Shown: positions 17,507 through 26,684 of the stretch, piece by piece
Position numbering within the stretch: the stretch's first letter is position 1
Layout of the letters: every line of letters begins with the position of its first letter
Assembly: GCA_963813315.1 (NCBI GenBank)
Contig: CAWEYO010000017.1
Span: 124,001-188,000 of the forward strand
Source: CAWEYO01 sp963813315
GTDB lineage: Bacteria > Pseudomonadota > Alphaproteobacteria > Rhizobiales > Rhizobiaceae
Direction: 5' to 3'
DNA: 64,000 bases
The notes under the pieces: generated by a model
The model's database searches: none
What the model was told of the DNA's origin: nothing
The model's input: the letters and a program-made list of their open reading frames with translations, nothing else
Position numbers and translations under genes: made by a program

Positions 17507-19957
17507 ATGGCCGGCATTCCATCGACGGCGCGGGTAGTCATCATCGGCGGCGGCGCGGTTGGCGTCTCGTCGCTCTATCATCTGGCGAAGGCCGGCTGGA
17601 CCGACTGCGTCCTTCTTGAAAAGAACGAGCTGACCTCCGGGTCGACCTGGCACGCCGCCGGGAACGTGCCGACTTTTTCGTCGTCCTGGTCGCTGATGAA
17701 CATGCAGCGCTATTCGGCATCGCTTTATCGCGGGCTGGCCACGGACGTAGACTATCCGATGAACTACCATGTCACCGGCTCGCTGCGGCTTGCGCACACC
17801 GGCGAACGGATGCGCGAGTTCCAGCGCGTCAAAGGCATGGGCCGCTATCAGGGCATGGACATCGACGTTGTCGGGGTCGATGACATCAGGAGCCGGTATC
17901 CATTCATCGAGACGCACGATCTCAAGGGCGCGCTCTACGATCCGAGTGACGGCGACATAGACCCGGCGCAGCTCACTCAGGCGCTCGCTAAAGGCGCTCG
18001 CGACATGGGCGCGAAAATCATCCGCTTCTGCCCGGTCAGGGGTGTGCGCCGCGATGCTGGCGAATGGATCGTCGAGACACCCGAAGGCGAGATCCGATGC
18101 GAATACGTGGTCAATGCAGCGGGTTATCGGGCAAAGGAAGTGGGCAAGCTATTCGGCCGCGAAGTGCCGATGATGGTGATGAGCCATCAGTACATCCTGT
18201 TCGAGGAAATTCCAGAACTCGCCGCCTGGTCGAGGGAACATGGCGGCAAGCTGCCGCTCCTTCGAGATGTTGATACTTCTTATTATCTCCGGCAGGAGAA
18301 GAACGGCATGAACCTCGGCCCGTACGAGAGAAATTGCCGTGCGCATTGGGCAACGCACAATGATCCGATGCCGGATGATTTCTCATTCCAGCTCTTTCCC
18401 GACGACCTTGAACGGCTGGAATGGTACCTTAATGACGCTATCGCGCGGGTTCCGATTCTCGGCACAGCCGGTCTTTCCAAGGTCATCAACGGTCCAATCC
18501 CCTACGCACCTGACGGCAATCCCCTGATCGGTTCAATGCCCGGCGTGCCGAACGCCTTCGAGGCATGTGTCTTCACCTTCGGCATTGCGCAGGCGGGCGG
18601 CGCCGGCAAGGTGCTCGCCGAATGGGTGACCGAAGGACAGACGGAATGGGACATGTGGTCGTGCGACCCGCGCCGCTTTACCGCCTTCGCTTCCGATCGC
18701 GACTATTGCGTTGCCAAGGGAATGGAGGTTTACGGCCACGAATATGCCATCCACTTCCCGCGCCATGCCTGGCCGGCGGGCCGCGACAGGAAGCTCTCGC
18801 CGATACATGACAGGATCGCCGCCCTTGGCGCGCAGTTCAACGCCTATAACGGATGGGAGCGCGCCACATGGTTCGCGGCGCCGGGTGACGACACGTCGGA
18901 AGAATTGACCCAAACTTTCCGGCGCGAGGGTCAATGGCACAAGCGCATCCGCCAGGAGTGCCACGCTGTGCGCGATGCCGCCGGTATTCTCGACCTTCCC
19001 GGCTTCTCGCGCTTCCGGGTCGAAGGTCCCGGCGCCCGCGAGTGGCTTGCCACGATGATCACCGGCGTCGTGCCGAAGTCCGGGCGCATCGGCCTCGCCT
19101 ATTTCGCCGACGACAAGGGCCGCATCGTCACCGAAATGTCGATCATGGCAATCGCCGATGACTTCTTCTTCCTCATTACTGCCGCGGTTGCGGAGTGGCA
19201 TGACTTCGAGTGGCTGAAGAAACATTTCCCGCAAAATACGGAAATGACTCTCGGAAACGTCACCGACGCTTTCAGCTGCCAGATCCTGTCGGGACCAAAA
19301 TCGCGGGAAATCCTCACTGAACTGACCGACGCGGATCTGACGCAGCCATGGTTGTCGCACCAGTCCGCGCAGATCGCCGGTCGCTGGCTGCAATTGGTCC
19401 GGGTTTCCTTTGCGGGCGAACTCGGCTGGGAGCTTCATACCAAGGTCGCCGACACGCCCGCGATTTTCGACGCGCTCTGGGCGGCCGGCCAGAAACACGG
19501 CTTGAAGCCTTTCGGCATGTTCGCGCTCGATTCGCTGAGGCTGGAAAAGGGCTACCGCGCCTGGAAAGGCGATCTTTCGACCGACTACACGGTGTTGCAG
19601 GGCGGCCTGGAGCGCTTCGTCAAATGGGACAAGCCAGCCTTCATGGGCAAGGCAGCATTGCTGAACGAGAGGCAACAAGGCTTAGCGAAGCGCTTCGTTA
19701 CGCTGGTCGTCGATGCCGGCGAATGCGATGCGCCCTACATGTCGCCTCTCTGGCATGGCGGAAAGATTGTTGGCGAGACGACGTCAGGAGGCTGGGGCCA
19801 CCGGGTGGACAAATCGATCGCGCTCGGCATGATCCGCGCCGATCTGGCCGTGCCCGGCACGAGGGTCGCCGTCGAGATATTCGGCGAGAACTTTCCCGCG
19901 ATCGTCCAGGAAGACAAACCGCTGTGGGACCCGGAAAATGCGCGGTTGCGGAGTTGA
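17507..19957 (+). CDS. FAD-dependent dimethylglycine/sarcosine dehydrogenase-like protein with GcvT domain (copy 2)
   Basis: An 816-residue protein with the same layout as the copy at 4752: FAD domain (VVIIGGGAVGVSSLYHLA at residues 10-27), covalent-FAD motif SGSTWHAAG with His49, a central linker domain, then folate-binding GcvT halves (FVKWDKPAFMGKAALL near the end). It begins 25 bases after the XRE-cupin regulator and is followed by an aminotransferase and a third paralog, all on the same strand. The differing active-site surroundings (AAGNVPTF here, AAGLLPLF and AAGLIGQL in the others) suggest different N-methylated substrates. Confidence 0.88.
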   Translation: MAGIPSTARVVIIGGGAVGVSSLYHLAKAGWTDCVLLEKNELTSGSTWHAAGNVPTFSSSWSLMNMQRYSASLYRGLATDVDYPMNYHVTGSLRLAHTGERMREFQRVKGMGRYQGMDIDVVGVDDIRSRYPFIETHDLKGALYDPSDGDIDPAQLTQALAKGARDMGAKIIRFCPVRGVRRDAGEWIVETPEGEIRCEYVVNAAGYRAKEVGKLFGREVPMMVMSHQYILFEEIPELAAWSREHGGKLPLLRDVDTSYYLRQEKNGMNLGPYERNCRAHWATHNDPMPDDFSFQLFPDDLERLEWYLNDAIARVPILGTAGLSKVINGPIPYAPDGNPLIGSMPGVPNAFEACVFTFGIAQAGGAGKVLAEWVTEGQTEWDMWSCDPRRFTAFASDRDYCVAKGMEVYGHEYAIHFPRHAWPAGRDRKLSPIHDRIAALGAQFNAYNGWERATWFAAPGDDTSEELTQTFRREGQWHKRIRQECHAVRDAAGILDLPGFSRFRVEGPGAREWLATMITGVVPKSGRIGLAYFADDKGRIVTEMSIMAIADDFFFLITAAVAEWHDFEWLKKHFPQNTEMTLGNVTDAFSCQILSGPKSREILTELTDADLTQPWLSHQSAQIAGRWLQLVRVSFAGELGWELHTKVADTPAIFDALWAAGQKHGLKPFGMFALDSLRLEKGYRAWKGDLSTDYTVLQGGLERFVKWDKPAFMGKAALLNERQQGLAKRFVTLVVDAGECDAPYMSPLWHGGKIVGETTSGGWGHRVDKSIALGMIRADLAVPGTRVAVEIFGENFPAIVQEDKPLWDPENARLRS

Positions 19958-20101
19958 GCTCAACATGAATATAGACCGAGCCGATTGCGCCGCGCACGCT
20001 CGGCTTCACCCGTTCCCGTTCGACCCGACTACGGATGGAAACTCCCTGTGGGCCGAAGGTTCGCCGCGCTAATTCAACGACAAAAATGAAAGTCTGAAAC
20101 A

Positions 20102-21283
20102 ATGCCCGCATCCTCTTCCCGCCTCACCGGCATCATTCCTTCCGGCAAGGATGGCTGGGAGGTGCATTTTGCCGCCATGACCCGCAAACAGGCGGGCGAG
20201 CCCATTGTCATGCTATCCGTCGGCGACCACGACTTCGATACTCCTGCGGAAACCGTCGAGGCTTGCGTCACCGCGGTGCGGGGCGGTTTCCACCACTACA
20301 CCCAGCTTCCGGGCATCCCGGCCCTGCGCGAGGCGATGGCAAAGGTCTCGACGCGCTGCACGGGCGTCCTGACTTCGGCGCAGGAAGTTATTGCAACGCC
20401 GGGCGGCCAGGCGGCGCTCTATGCAGCGGTGCAAGCTGTGCTTGATCCGGGCGGCCATGCAATCGTGGTGGCACCTTACTACGCAACCTATCCCGGCACG
20501 TTCCGCGCAGCAGAAGCCGACTTTACGGTGGTCGAGACCCTCGCCGAGAACGGCTTTCAGCCCGAGACGGCAGCGATCGAGGGCGCCGTGCGGTCCAACA
20601 CTCGCGCCATTCTCATCAACACGCCGAACAACCCGACCGGCGCTGTTTATTCACGCAAGTCGCTGGAGGGCATTGCCGAAATCTGCCGCCGCCACGACCT
20701 CTGGCTTCTGTCGGACGAGGTCTACTGGACGCTCGGCGGCGGCGAGCACATCTCGCCGCGCTCGTTGCCCGGCATGGCCGACCGCACGCTGGTCGTCAAC
20801 TCGATGTCGAAGAGCCACGGTATGACCGGCTGGCGCATCGGGTGGCTCACCGGTCCGAAGAATATCATCCGGCTGCTGATCAACCTCAACCTTGTCACCA
20901 CCTACGGTCTGACCGACTTCGTCTCCCGCGCCGCGACCGAAGCACTGGAAAACGACTATGGCGTGGACGAGATCGCCGCGCGTTACGCCGCGCGCCGCCG
21001 CACCTTCCTCGACGAAATCGCCGGCTTGAACCATATCACCGTGCGCGGCTCCACAGGCGGCATGTATGTCATGCTCGACATCCGCGAGGTCGAACTCGAT
21101 TGTGAGGCTTTCGCCTGGGCCTTCCTCGAGGCGGAGAAGGTGGCGGTCATGCCGGGTGTCAGCTTTGGCGACGCCGCTGCCGGCCACATCCGCATCAGCC
21201 TGTGCCAGACCGAAAGCGTGCTCGCCGACGCCGCCACGCGGCTGAAGCGCTTCGTCTCGTCCTACAGGAGAGAGGCTGCGTGA
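20102..21283 (+). CDS. Class I/II PLP-dependent aminotransferase
   Basis: A 393-residue fold-type I aminotransferase. NTPNNPTGAVYS (173-184), SDEVYW (204-209) and the PLP-binding Lys237 in NSMSKSHGMTGWRIGW are visible, as is the C-terminal substrate Arg in HIRISLC. It resembles the arginine:pyruvate / aspartate aminotransferase group. The start has the gene-proximal sequence gtctgaaacaatg with a poor ribosome binding site. Its stop overlaps the GTG start of the next flavoprotein (21280), so the two are coupled. Confidence 0.88.
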   Translation: MPASSSRLTGIIPSGKDGWEVHFAAMTRKQAGEPIVMLSVGDHDFDTPAETVEACVTAVRGGFHHYTQLPGIPALREAMAKVSTRCTGVLTSAQEVIATPGGQAALYAAVQAVLDPGGHAIVVAPYYATYPGTFRAAEADFTVVETLAENGFQPETAAIEGAVRSNTRAILINTPNNPTGAVYSRKSLEGIAEICRRHDLWLLSDEVYWTLGGGEHISPRSLPGMADRTLVVNSMSKSHGMTGWRIGWLTGPKNIIRLLINLNLVTTYGLTDFVSRAATEALENDYGVDEIAARYAARRRTFLDEIAGLNHITVRGSTGGMYVMLDIREVELDCEAFAWAFLEAEKVAVMPGVSFGDAAAGHIRISLCQTESVLADAATRLKRFVSSYRREAA

Positions 21284-23724
21284 GCGCCCTGCCCTCAAAA
21301 GCCCGCGCCGTCATTATCGGGGGCGGCGTGTCCGGCTGCTCTGTCGCGTACCATCTGGCAAAGCTCGGCTGGACCGACATTGTCCTGCTTGAACGCAAGC
21401 AGCTCACCTCCGGCACCACCTGGCACGCGGCCGGTCTGATCGGGCAGCTTCGGGCCTCGCAGAACATGACGCGGCTCGCGAAATATTCCGCGGACCTTTA
21501 CGTGAAGCTGGAAGCCGAGACCGGGGTCGCCACAGGCATGCGGCAGGTCGGATCCATCACCGTCGCGCTGACCGGAGAACGCAAGCACGAAATCTACCGG
21601 CAGGCCTCTCTGGCGCGTGCATTCGACGTCGATGTCCGGGAGATATCGCCCAATGAAGTCAAGCAGATGTACCCGCATCTCAATGTGTCGGATGTGGTCG
21701 GCGCCGTGCACCTGCCGCTCGACGGCCAGTGCGATCCGGCCAACATCGCCATGGCGCTGGCGAAGGGAGCGCGCCAGCGCGGCGCCAAAATCGTCGAGAA
21801 CGTGAAGGTCACCAACGTCCACGCGAAAAACGGGCGCGTGACCGGAGTTTCATGGCAGAACGACGCGGAACAGGGGACGATCGAAAGCGACGTCGTCATA
21901 AACTGCGCGGGCATGTGGGCGCGCGAGCTTGGAGCGATGTCGGGTGTCACGATACCGCTGCACGCCTGCGAACACTTCTATCTGGTCACCGAGGCAATTC
22001 CCGGGCTCTCCCGCCTGCCGGTGCTTAGGGTGCCGGACGAGTGTGCCTATTACAAGGAGGACGCCGGCAAGATGATGCTCGGCGCATTCGAGCCGGTTGC
22101 CAAGCCGTGGGGCATGGAGGGGATCCGGGAGGATTTCTGCTTCGATCAGTTGCCCGAGGATTTCGAGCATTTCGAGCCGATCCTCGAAATGGGCGTGAAC
22201 CGCATGCCCATGCTGGGCACCGCAGGCATCCACACTTTCTTCAACGGTCCCGAGAGCTTCACGCCCGACGACCGCTACTATCTGGGCGAAGCGCCTGAAC
22301 TGCAAGGATACTGGGTCGCGGCCGGTTACAACTCGATCGGCATCGTTTCGTCCGGCGGCGCCGGCATGGCGCTGGCGCAGTGGATCAATGACGGAGAAGC
22401 GCCGTTCGACCTTTGGGAGGTCGATATCCGCCGCGCCCAGCCCTTCCAGAGGAACCGGCGTTACCTCAAGGAGCGCGTGTCGGAAACGCTCGGCCTGCTC
22501 TACGCCGATCACTTTCCCTACCGCCAGATGGCGACTTCCCGCGGTGTCCGCCGCTCGCCGCTGCACGAGCATTTGAAAGCGCGCGGCGCCGTTTTCGGCG
22601 AAGTTGCCGGCTGGGAGCGCGCCAATTGGTTCGCCAGGGCCGGCCAGGAACGCGAGTATCGTTACTCGTGGAAGCGCCAGAACTGGTTCGACAACCAGCG
22701 CGAGGAACATCTGGCCGTACGGCGCAATGTAGGGCTGTTCGACATGACGTCCTTCGGCAAGATCAGGGTCGAGGGCCGCGATGCGCTCGCCTTCCTTCAG
22801 CGGCTTTGCGCAAACGACATGGATGTCCCGGCAGGCAGGATCGTCTACACGCAGATGCTCAACCGGCGCGGCGGCATCGAGAGCGATCTCACGGTGACGC
22901 GGCTTTCGGAAACGGCCTTCCTGGCCGTCGTCCCTGGAGCGACGCTGCAGCGCGATCTGGCGTGGCTCAAAAGGCACCTTTCCGACGAGTTCGTTGTCAT
23001 AACCGACATGACGGCGGCCGAAAGCGTTCTCTGCATAATGGGCCCTCAGGCAAGGACGCTGATCCAGAGGGTTAGCCCGAACGATTTCTCAAATGAAACC
23101 AATCCGTTCGGAACGTTTCACGAAATCGAGATCGGCATGGGGATAGCACGGGCCCACCGTGTCACCTATGTCGGCGAACTCGGCTGGGAGCTCTACGTTT
23201 CGACCGATCAGGCGGCTCAAATGTTCGAGGCGATCGAGGAGGCCGGAGCCAATCTCGACTTGAAGCTCTGCGGGCTGCACGCGCTTGATTCCTGCCGGAT
23301 CGAAAAGGCATACCGGCATTTCGGCCACGACATCACCGACGAGGACCATGTGCTGGAAGCCGGCCTGGGCTTTGCGGTGAAGACGGGAAAAGGCGACTTC
23401 ATCGGCCGCGACGCGGTGCTCAGAAAGAAGGATGCCGGCCTGTCGCGCCGCCTCGTACAGTTCAGGCTCGACGATCCCGAGCCCCTTCTCTTTCACAATG
23501 AGGCAATCGTGCGCGACGGCAGGATCGTGGGAACGATTACGTCAGGCAATTACGGCCACCACCTCGGGAGCGCGATCGGGCTCGGCTATGTCCCGAGTGC
23601 CGGCGAGACGGACGCTGATGTTCTCGGCTCATCCTACGAGATCGAGATCGCAGGCGAGCGCTTCAAGGCGCTGCCTTCGCTCAGACCAATGTACGATCCG
23701 AAGGCGGAGCGCGTGAGGGCTTAA
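21280..23724 (+). CDS. FAD-dependent dimethylglycine/sarcosine dehydrogenase-like protein with GcvT domain (copy 3)
   Basis: About 814 residues from the GTG at 21280, chosen because a strong site (aggagagagg) precedes it and it overlaps the aminotransferase stop by four bases; a longer frame upstream is only shadow. FAD motif VIIGGGVSGCSVAYHLA, covalent-FAD motif SGTTWHAAG (His49), central linker, then GcvT folate-binding halves (FLQRLCANDMDVPAGR; GLHALDSCRIEKAYRHFGHD). It is the third such paralog within 20 kb and the last gene of a run from the XRE regulator. Confidence 0.88.
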   Translation: MSALPSKARAVIIGGGVSGCSVAYHLAKLGWTDIVLLERKQLTSGTTWHAAGLIGQLRASQNMTRLAKYSADLYVKLEAETGVATGMRQVGSITVALTGERKHEIYRQASLARAFDVDVREISPNEVKQMYPHLNVSDVVGAVHLPLDGQCDPANIAMALAKGARQRGAKIVENVKVTNVHAKNGRVTGVSWQNDAEQGTIESDVVINCAGMWARELGAMSGVTIPLHACEHFYLVTEAIPGLSRLPVLRVPDECAYYKEDAGKMMLGAFEPVAKPWGMEGIREDFCFDQLPEDFEHFEPILEMGVNRMPMLGTAGIHTFFNGPESFTPDDRYYLGEAPELQGYWVAAGYNSIGIVSSGGAGMALAQWINDGEAPFDLWEVDIRRAQPFQRNRRYLKERVSETLGLLYADHFPYRQMATSRGVRRSPLHEHLKARGAVFGEVAGWERANWFARAGQEREYRYSWKRQNWFDNQREEHLAVRRNVGLFDMTSFGKIRVEGRDALAFLQRLCANDMDVPAGRIVYTQMLNRRGGIESDLTVTRLSETAFLAVVPGATLQRDLAWLKRHLSDEFVVITDMTAAESVLCIMGPQARTLIQRVSPNDFSNETNPFGTFHEIEIGMGIARAHRVTYVGELGWELYVSTDQAAQMFEAIEEAGANLDLKLCGLHALDSCRIEKAYRHFGHDITDEDHVLEAGLGFAVKTGKGDFIGRDAVLRKKDAGLSRRLVQFRLDDPEPLLFHNEAIVRDGRIVGTITSGNYGHHLGSAIGLGYVPSAGETDADVLGSSYEIEIAGERFKALPSLRPMYDPKAERVRA

Positions 23725-23817
23725 CAGTATCTGCTACTTTAGTTTGTTCTAGGTGAATTTACACAGCTCATTGATTGCGTGCAAACTTGAGTGTCACTAA
23801 ACTCAGGGAGGTATGTG

Positions 23818-24135
23818 ATGCCTACTGTCTACGGCAACAACAAGCGTATTTCAGGATCGTACACGATCTACGATACCGACAATAGATACCCAAGTGGTGA
23901 CATTAGAGAAAAATGTGGCAACACAGCATTTTATCGTTTTTATACTGCCAGTCATAGCTCCTATGTTTCCGGGTATTGCTTAAATCTACCTGGAAACCCG
24001 GCAGGATATACGATAAGCTATAGCGGCGCGTTGCACACCACATTCGATCCGAACGGAAACTACGCAGCAGACGCCGGTTTCCGCCTCGAAAAGAAAGAGA
24101 AGATGGACTTTCCGAAGGATCAGGAAATAGGGTGA
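23818..24135 (+). CDS. AT-richer orphan small protein
   Basis: A 105-residue protein starting MPTVYGNNKRISGSYTIYD after a clear site (cagggaggtatgtg). It is rich in Tyr, Ser, Asn and Gly (YRFYTASHSSYVSGYCLNLPGNPAGYTISYSG) with two Cys, which suggests a small beta-rich, possibly secreted protein, but no signal peptide is seen. Base composition and codons (ttt, tat, aga, aaa) are much more AT-rich than neighbours, suggesting recent acquisition. A strong terminator follows at 24147-24219. No family recognised. Confidence 0.55.
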   Translation: MPTVYGNNKRISGSYTIYDTDNRYPSGDIREKCGNTAFYRFYTASHSSYVSGYCLNLPGNPAGYTISYSGALHTTFDPNGNYAADAGFRLEKKEKMDFPKDQEIG

Positions 24136-24146
24136 TATAGCAAGCA

Positions 24147-24219
24147 CTGCCGGAAATCTGCGGAGCACTTCATACCGATTGGAAATCCCGCTCCGCCCGA
24201 TTTCCGGCAGGGTTCTTTT
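24147..24219 (+). terminator. Long stem-loop plus T-run after the orphan gene
   Basis: The arms ctgccggaaatc (24147-24158) and gatttccggcag (24199-24210) are perfect complements with a second inner pair (gcggagc / gctccgc), followed by ggttctttt. It fits a Rho-independent terminator closing the 23818 gene. Confidence 0.7.
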
Positions 24220-24324
24220 CTGGCGCGCATCGGCCTTGCATCCAAGCCGCGAGCCGGGCGCACCAGACGTGACCGCACCTTCCTCAGAGTTGTGACGGAC
24301 GCGTTTAACTGAGGGAGGCTCAAA

Positions 24325-25128
24325 ATGAATGCTGCTGGAAAACGAGCCTGGTGGGGCGACTACAGGACCACCGAATTTGCATCCATCGATCCGGAAGCGA
24401 CGATTGCGGTGATACCCCTGGCTGCGATCGAGCAGCACGGTCCGCATCTGCCGGTCTCCACCGATGCTACGATCATGCAGGGCATGCTGGAGACCGTCAT
24501 CGAGCGCCTGCCGGATGAACTGGACATTCGAATCCTGCCAGTTCAGTCGATCGGCAAATCAAATGAGCATCTTTCCGCGCCCGGCACGCTGACCCTGCCT
24601 GCCGGCACGCTGATTGACGCCTGGACCGAACTCGGGGCATCCGTAGCCAGGGCCGGTTTGAGAAAGCTGGCATTCGTCACCTCGCATGGAGGAAACGAGG
24701 AGATCATGGGCATTGTCTCGCGCGAGTTGCGAGTTCGTTTCGGCATGATGTCGATAAAGACGAGCTGGCAGCGCTTCGGGCGCCCTGAAGGCATGTATAC
24801 CGAACTGGAAGACCGCCACGGCATCCACGGCGGAGACGTAGAGACCTCGCTAATGCTGCACTTCCGGCCTGACCTGGTGGATATGGAGAAGGCTAAGAAC
24901 TTCGTTTCGAATGTCGCCCGCGCGGAAAAGACCTTCGATCTCATGCGCCAGACCGGCACCCACGCTTTTGCCTGGATTGCCGCCGACCTCAATGCGCACG
25001 GCGTTGTTGGCGACGCAAGCAAGGCAACCGCGGAAAAGGGCCGGCTGACCGCCGAATTCCAGGCTGACGGCTTTGTCAGGCTTCTGCGCGATATCCGTAA
25101 GGCGCAGCTTTCCGACTGGCTCGAGTAG
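24325..25128 (+). CDS. Creatininase-family amidohydrolase
   Basis: A 267-residue protein after a good site (gagggaggc). Metal-binding residues of the family are visible: Glu36 and His38 in IEQHGPHLP, Asp47 in VSTDA, His121 in TSHGGNEE and Glu173 in HGGDVETSLML. The family includes creatinine amidohydrolase and formamide hydrolases. Creatinine breaks down via creatine to sarcosine, so a creatininase role would feed soxBDAG, but no creatinase is visible here, so the substrate is open. Confidence 0.82.
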   Translation: MNAAGKRAWWGDYRTTEFASIDPEATIAVIPLAAIEQHGPHLPVSTDATIMQGMLETVIERLPDELDIRILPVQSIGKSNEHLSAPGTLTLPAGTLIDAWTELGASVARAGLRKLAFVTSHGGNEEIMGIVSRELRVRFGMMSIKTSWQRFGRPEGMYTELEDRHGIHGGDVETSLMLHFRPDLVDMEKAKNFVSNVARAEKTFDLMRQTGTHAFAWIAADLNAHGVVGDASKATAEKGRLTAEFQADGFVRLLRDIRKAQLSDWLE

Positions 25129-25176
25129 AGGTGGCTTCGTCCGGAGTCGCCACCGCGCTCCGCTACGCATCATGCT

Positions 25177-26394
25177 CTATGCGGCAATGTCGGTTCCGCC
25201 GACTATCTCAATAAGCAAAGGCGCCAGATCTCCCGATGCGCCGATCTCGATCCTGTCGAGCTCGAGCCAGGCGGCCATGCTCTTCAGTTCGCTGAGCAGT
25301 GCTTCTGCTGTCCCGGCGGGTGCGTGGTCCTCGGCATGGGCCGCATTGACGCGGAGCACGCTGGCCTGGCGATCCGCCTTCAGGCAGACACGGCCAACCA
25401 GCCTCTCGCCAAACAGAAAAGGCAGCACGTAGTAGCCGTAGACGCGCTTGTCGGCGGGCGTGTAAATCTCGATCCGATAGCGGAAATCGAACAGCCTTTC
25501 GGTGCGTGAGCGTTCCCAGACAAGCGGGTCGAACGGGGCGAGCAGCGCGCGAGCGGCAACGCGGCGCGGCCGCCGGGACTTCGGGTCCAGGTAGGCCTTG
25601 CTCGCCCATCCATCCACTTTGACCGGCAAGAGCTCGCCCGCCTCCGCCAGTTCAGCGATGCGAGGATCGGCATCCGCCGGCGACATGCGGAAATAGTCGC
25701 GCAGGTCGCTTGCAGTGGCGATCCCGAGAGCTCGGGCAGCGATCCGCAGCAATTGGCGGTGGGCCTCCTCCGGTGCGGGCGTCGGCATCGCCAGAACCGA
25801 TTTCGGCAGCACCCGCTCCGGCAGGTCGTAGACCCGCTCGAAACTCGGCCGGCGCCCTGCCGCCGTTATGCGGCCGGCCCAGAAGAGGAATTCCAGCGCG
25901 CTCTTGGAATCGCTCCACCCCCACCAGCCGCCGTTGCCTCGCTCGCCATCGAAATCCGAAGCGGCGAGCGGGCCTCGAGATACGACCTCCGAGAAGACTG
26001 CCTCGACGAAGTCCGCACGCTCGGCGGCAAGCTTCGCAAGATGGCCCCAGATGCCTTTGCCACGGGCGGCCCGTTCCATCCGCCAGCGCATGAGAGGATA
26101 GGTCTCGACCGGCAGCAGCGAGGCTTCATGCGCCCAGTATTCGAAGAGCAGGCGCTTGCGGCCCACTGCGGCGTCATCGATCAGGTCCCGCTGGTAGGGA
26201 CCCAGCCGCGAAAAAAGCGGCATGTAGTGTGCCCTCACGATGACGCTGACGGAATCGATCTGGAACAGTCCGAGCCGTGACAGGACACGCTTGAGATGAC
26301 GGCGGTCCACAGCGCCGCCAGGCTTGGGTTCGGCAAAGCCTTGCGCTGCCAGCACGATGCGGCGCGCCGCGGCAAGCGAGATTGTTTCCGTCAT
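25177..26394 (-). CDS. YcaQ-family winged-helix DNA glycosylase (crosslink repair)
   Basis: About 405 residues from MTETISLAAARRIVLAAQG; a frame 15 residues longer exists but starts without homologous-looking sequence. The family's catalytic QxD motif is visible as Gln45-Ile46-Asp47 (LGLFQIDSVSV), followed by RAHYMPLFSRLGPY. Winged-helix (HTH_42) repeats continue through RPRRVAARALLAPFDPLVWERSRTERLFDF, which is highly characteristic. YcaQ proteins unhook interstrand DNA crosslinks and remove bulky alkyl bases. It converges on the creatininase gene. Confidence 0.85.
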   Translation of the reverse strand: MTETISLAAARRIVLAAQGFAEPKPGGAVDRRHLKRVLSRLGLFQIDSVSVIVRAHYMPLFSRLGPYQRDLIDDAAVGRKRLLFEYWAHEASLLPVETYPLMRWRMERAARGKGIWGHLAKLAAERADFVEAVFSEVVSRGPLAASDFDGERGNGGWWGWSDSKSALEFLFWAGRITAAGRRPSFERVYDLPERVLPKSVLAMPTPAPEEAHRQLLRIAARALGIATASDLRDYFRMSPADADPRIAELAEAGELLPVKVDGWASKAYLDPKSRRPRRVAARALLAPFDPLVWERSRTERLFDFRYRIEIYTPADKRVYGYYVLPFLFGERLVGRVCLKADRQASVLRVNAAHAEDHAPAGTAEALLSELKSMAAWLELDRIEIGASGDLAPLLIEIVGGTDIAA

Positions 26395-26492
26395 CAGCAA
26401 ACGCTCCAGTCCGCTGCCCAAACGGTGCGGAATCGTCACTAGAGCGGCGGACGCTCTTACGGAATCAGCGCTGCCGCTCTAACCTTTTGTTC

Positions 26493-26537
26493 GAGCATCG
26501 GACCCGAAACCGGTTCCCACTTTCGGGCCCGATGCTC
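26493..26537. repeat. Short palindromic repeat (hairpin)
   Basis: The arms gagcatcggacccgaaa (26493-26509) and tttcgggcccgatgctc (26521-26537) pair with one mismatch around an 11-base loop. It shares its last base with the adjacent 148-bp repeat. Confidence 0.7.
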
Positions 26538-26684
26538 TAGGGTGTGCTGAGATTCAGGTCAGGCCGAGCCGAAAATGGCGGTTTTCGAGAACCGGCACGG
26601 AGCGTACGTTTGGGTACGTGAGTACCGGAAGCGCAGAAGACCGCCATTTGCAGGCCGGCATAACCTGAATATCAACAGACCTAG
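26537..26684. repeat. 148-bp imperfect palindromic repeat, second copy
   Basis: Starts ctagggtgtgctgagattca and ends acctgaatatcaacagacctag, which are near-complements. The interior (aatggcggttttcgagaaccgg, acgtttgggtacgtgagtaccggaagcgcagaag) is the reverse complement of the interior of the copy at 11870-12017, and the length is identical. Confidence 0.75.

Noticed and set aside
19965..20072. 35-codon frame between flavoprotein copy 2 and the aminotransferase
   Set aside because: A weak site and plausible codons exist, but nothing beyond length supports it; could be a leader peptide, left out for lack of evidence.
21850..22977. 375-codon minus-strand frame
   Set aside because: Antisense shadow of the third flavoprotein; no ribosome binding site or motif.
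25129..25160. Terminator between the creatininase and YcaQ-type genes
   Set aside because: ggtggc/gccacc arms are only 6 bp with a large loop and no T-run; too weak to annotate.
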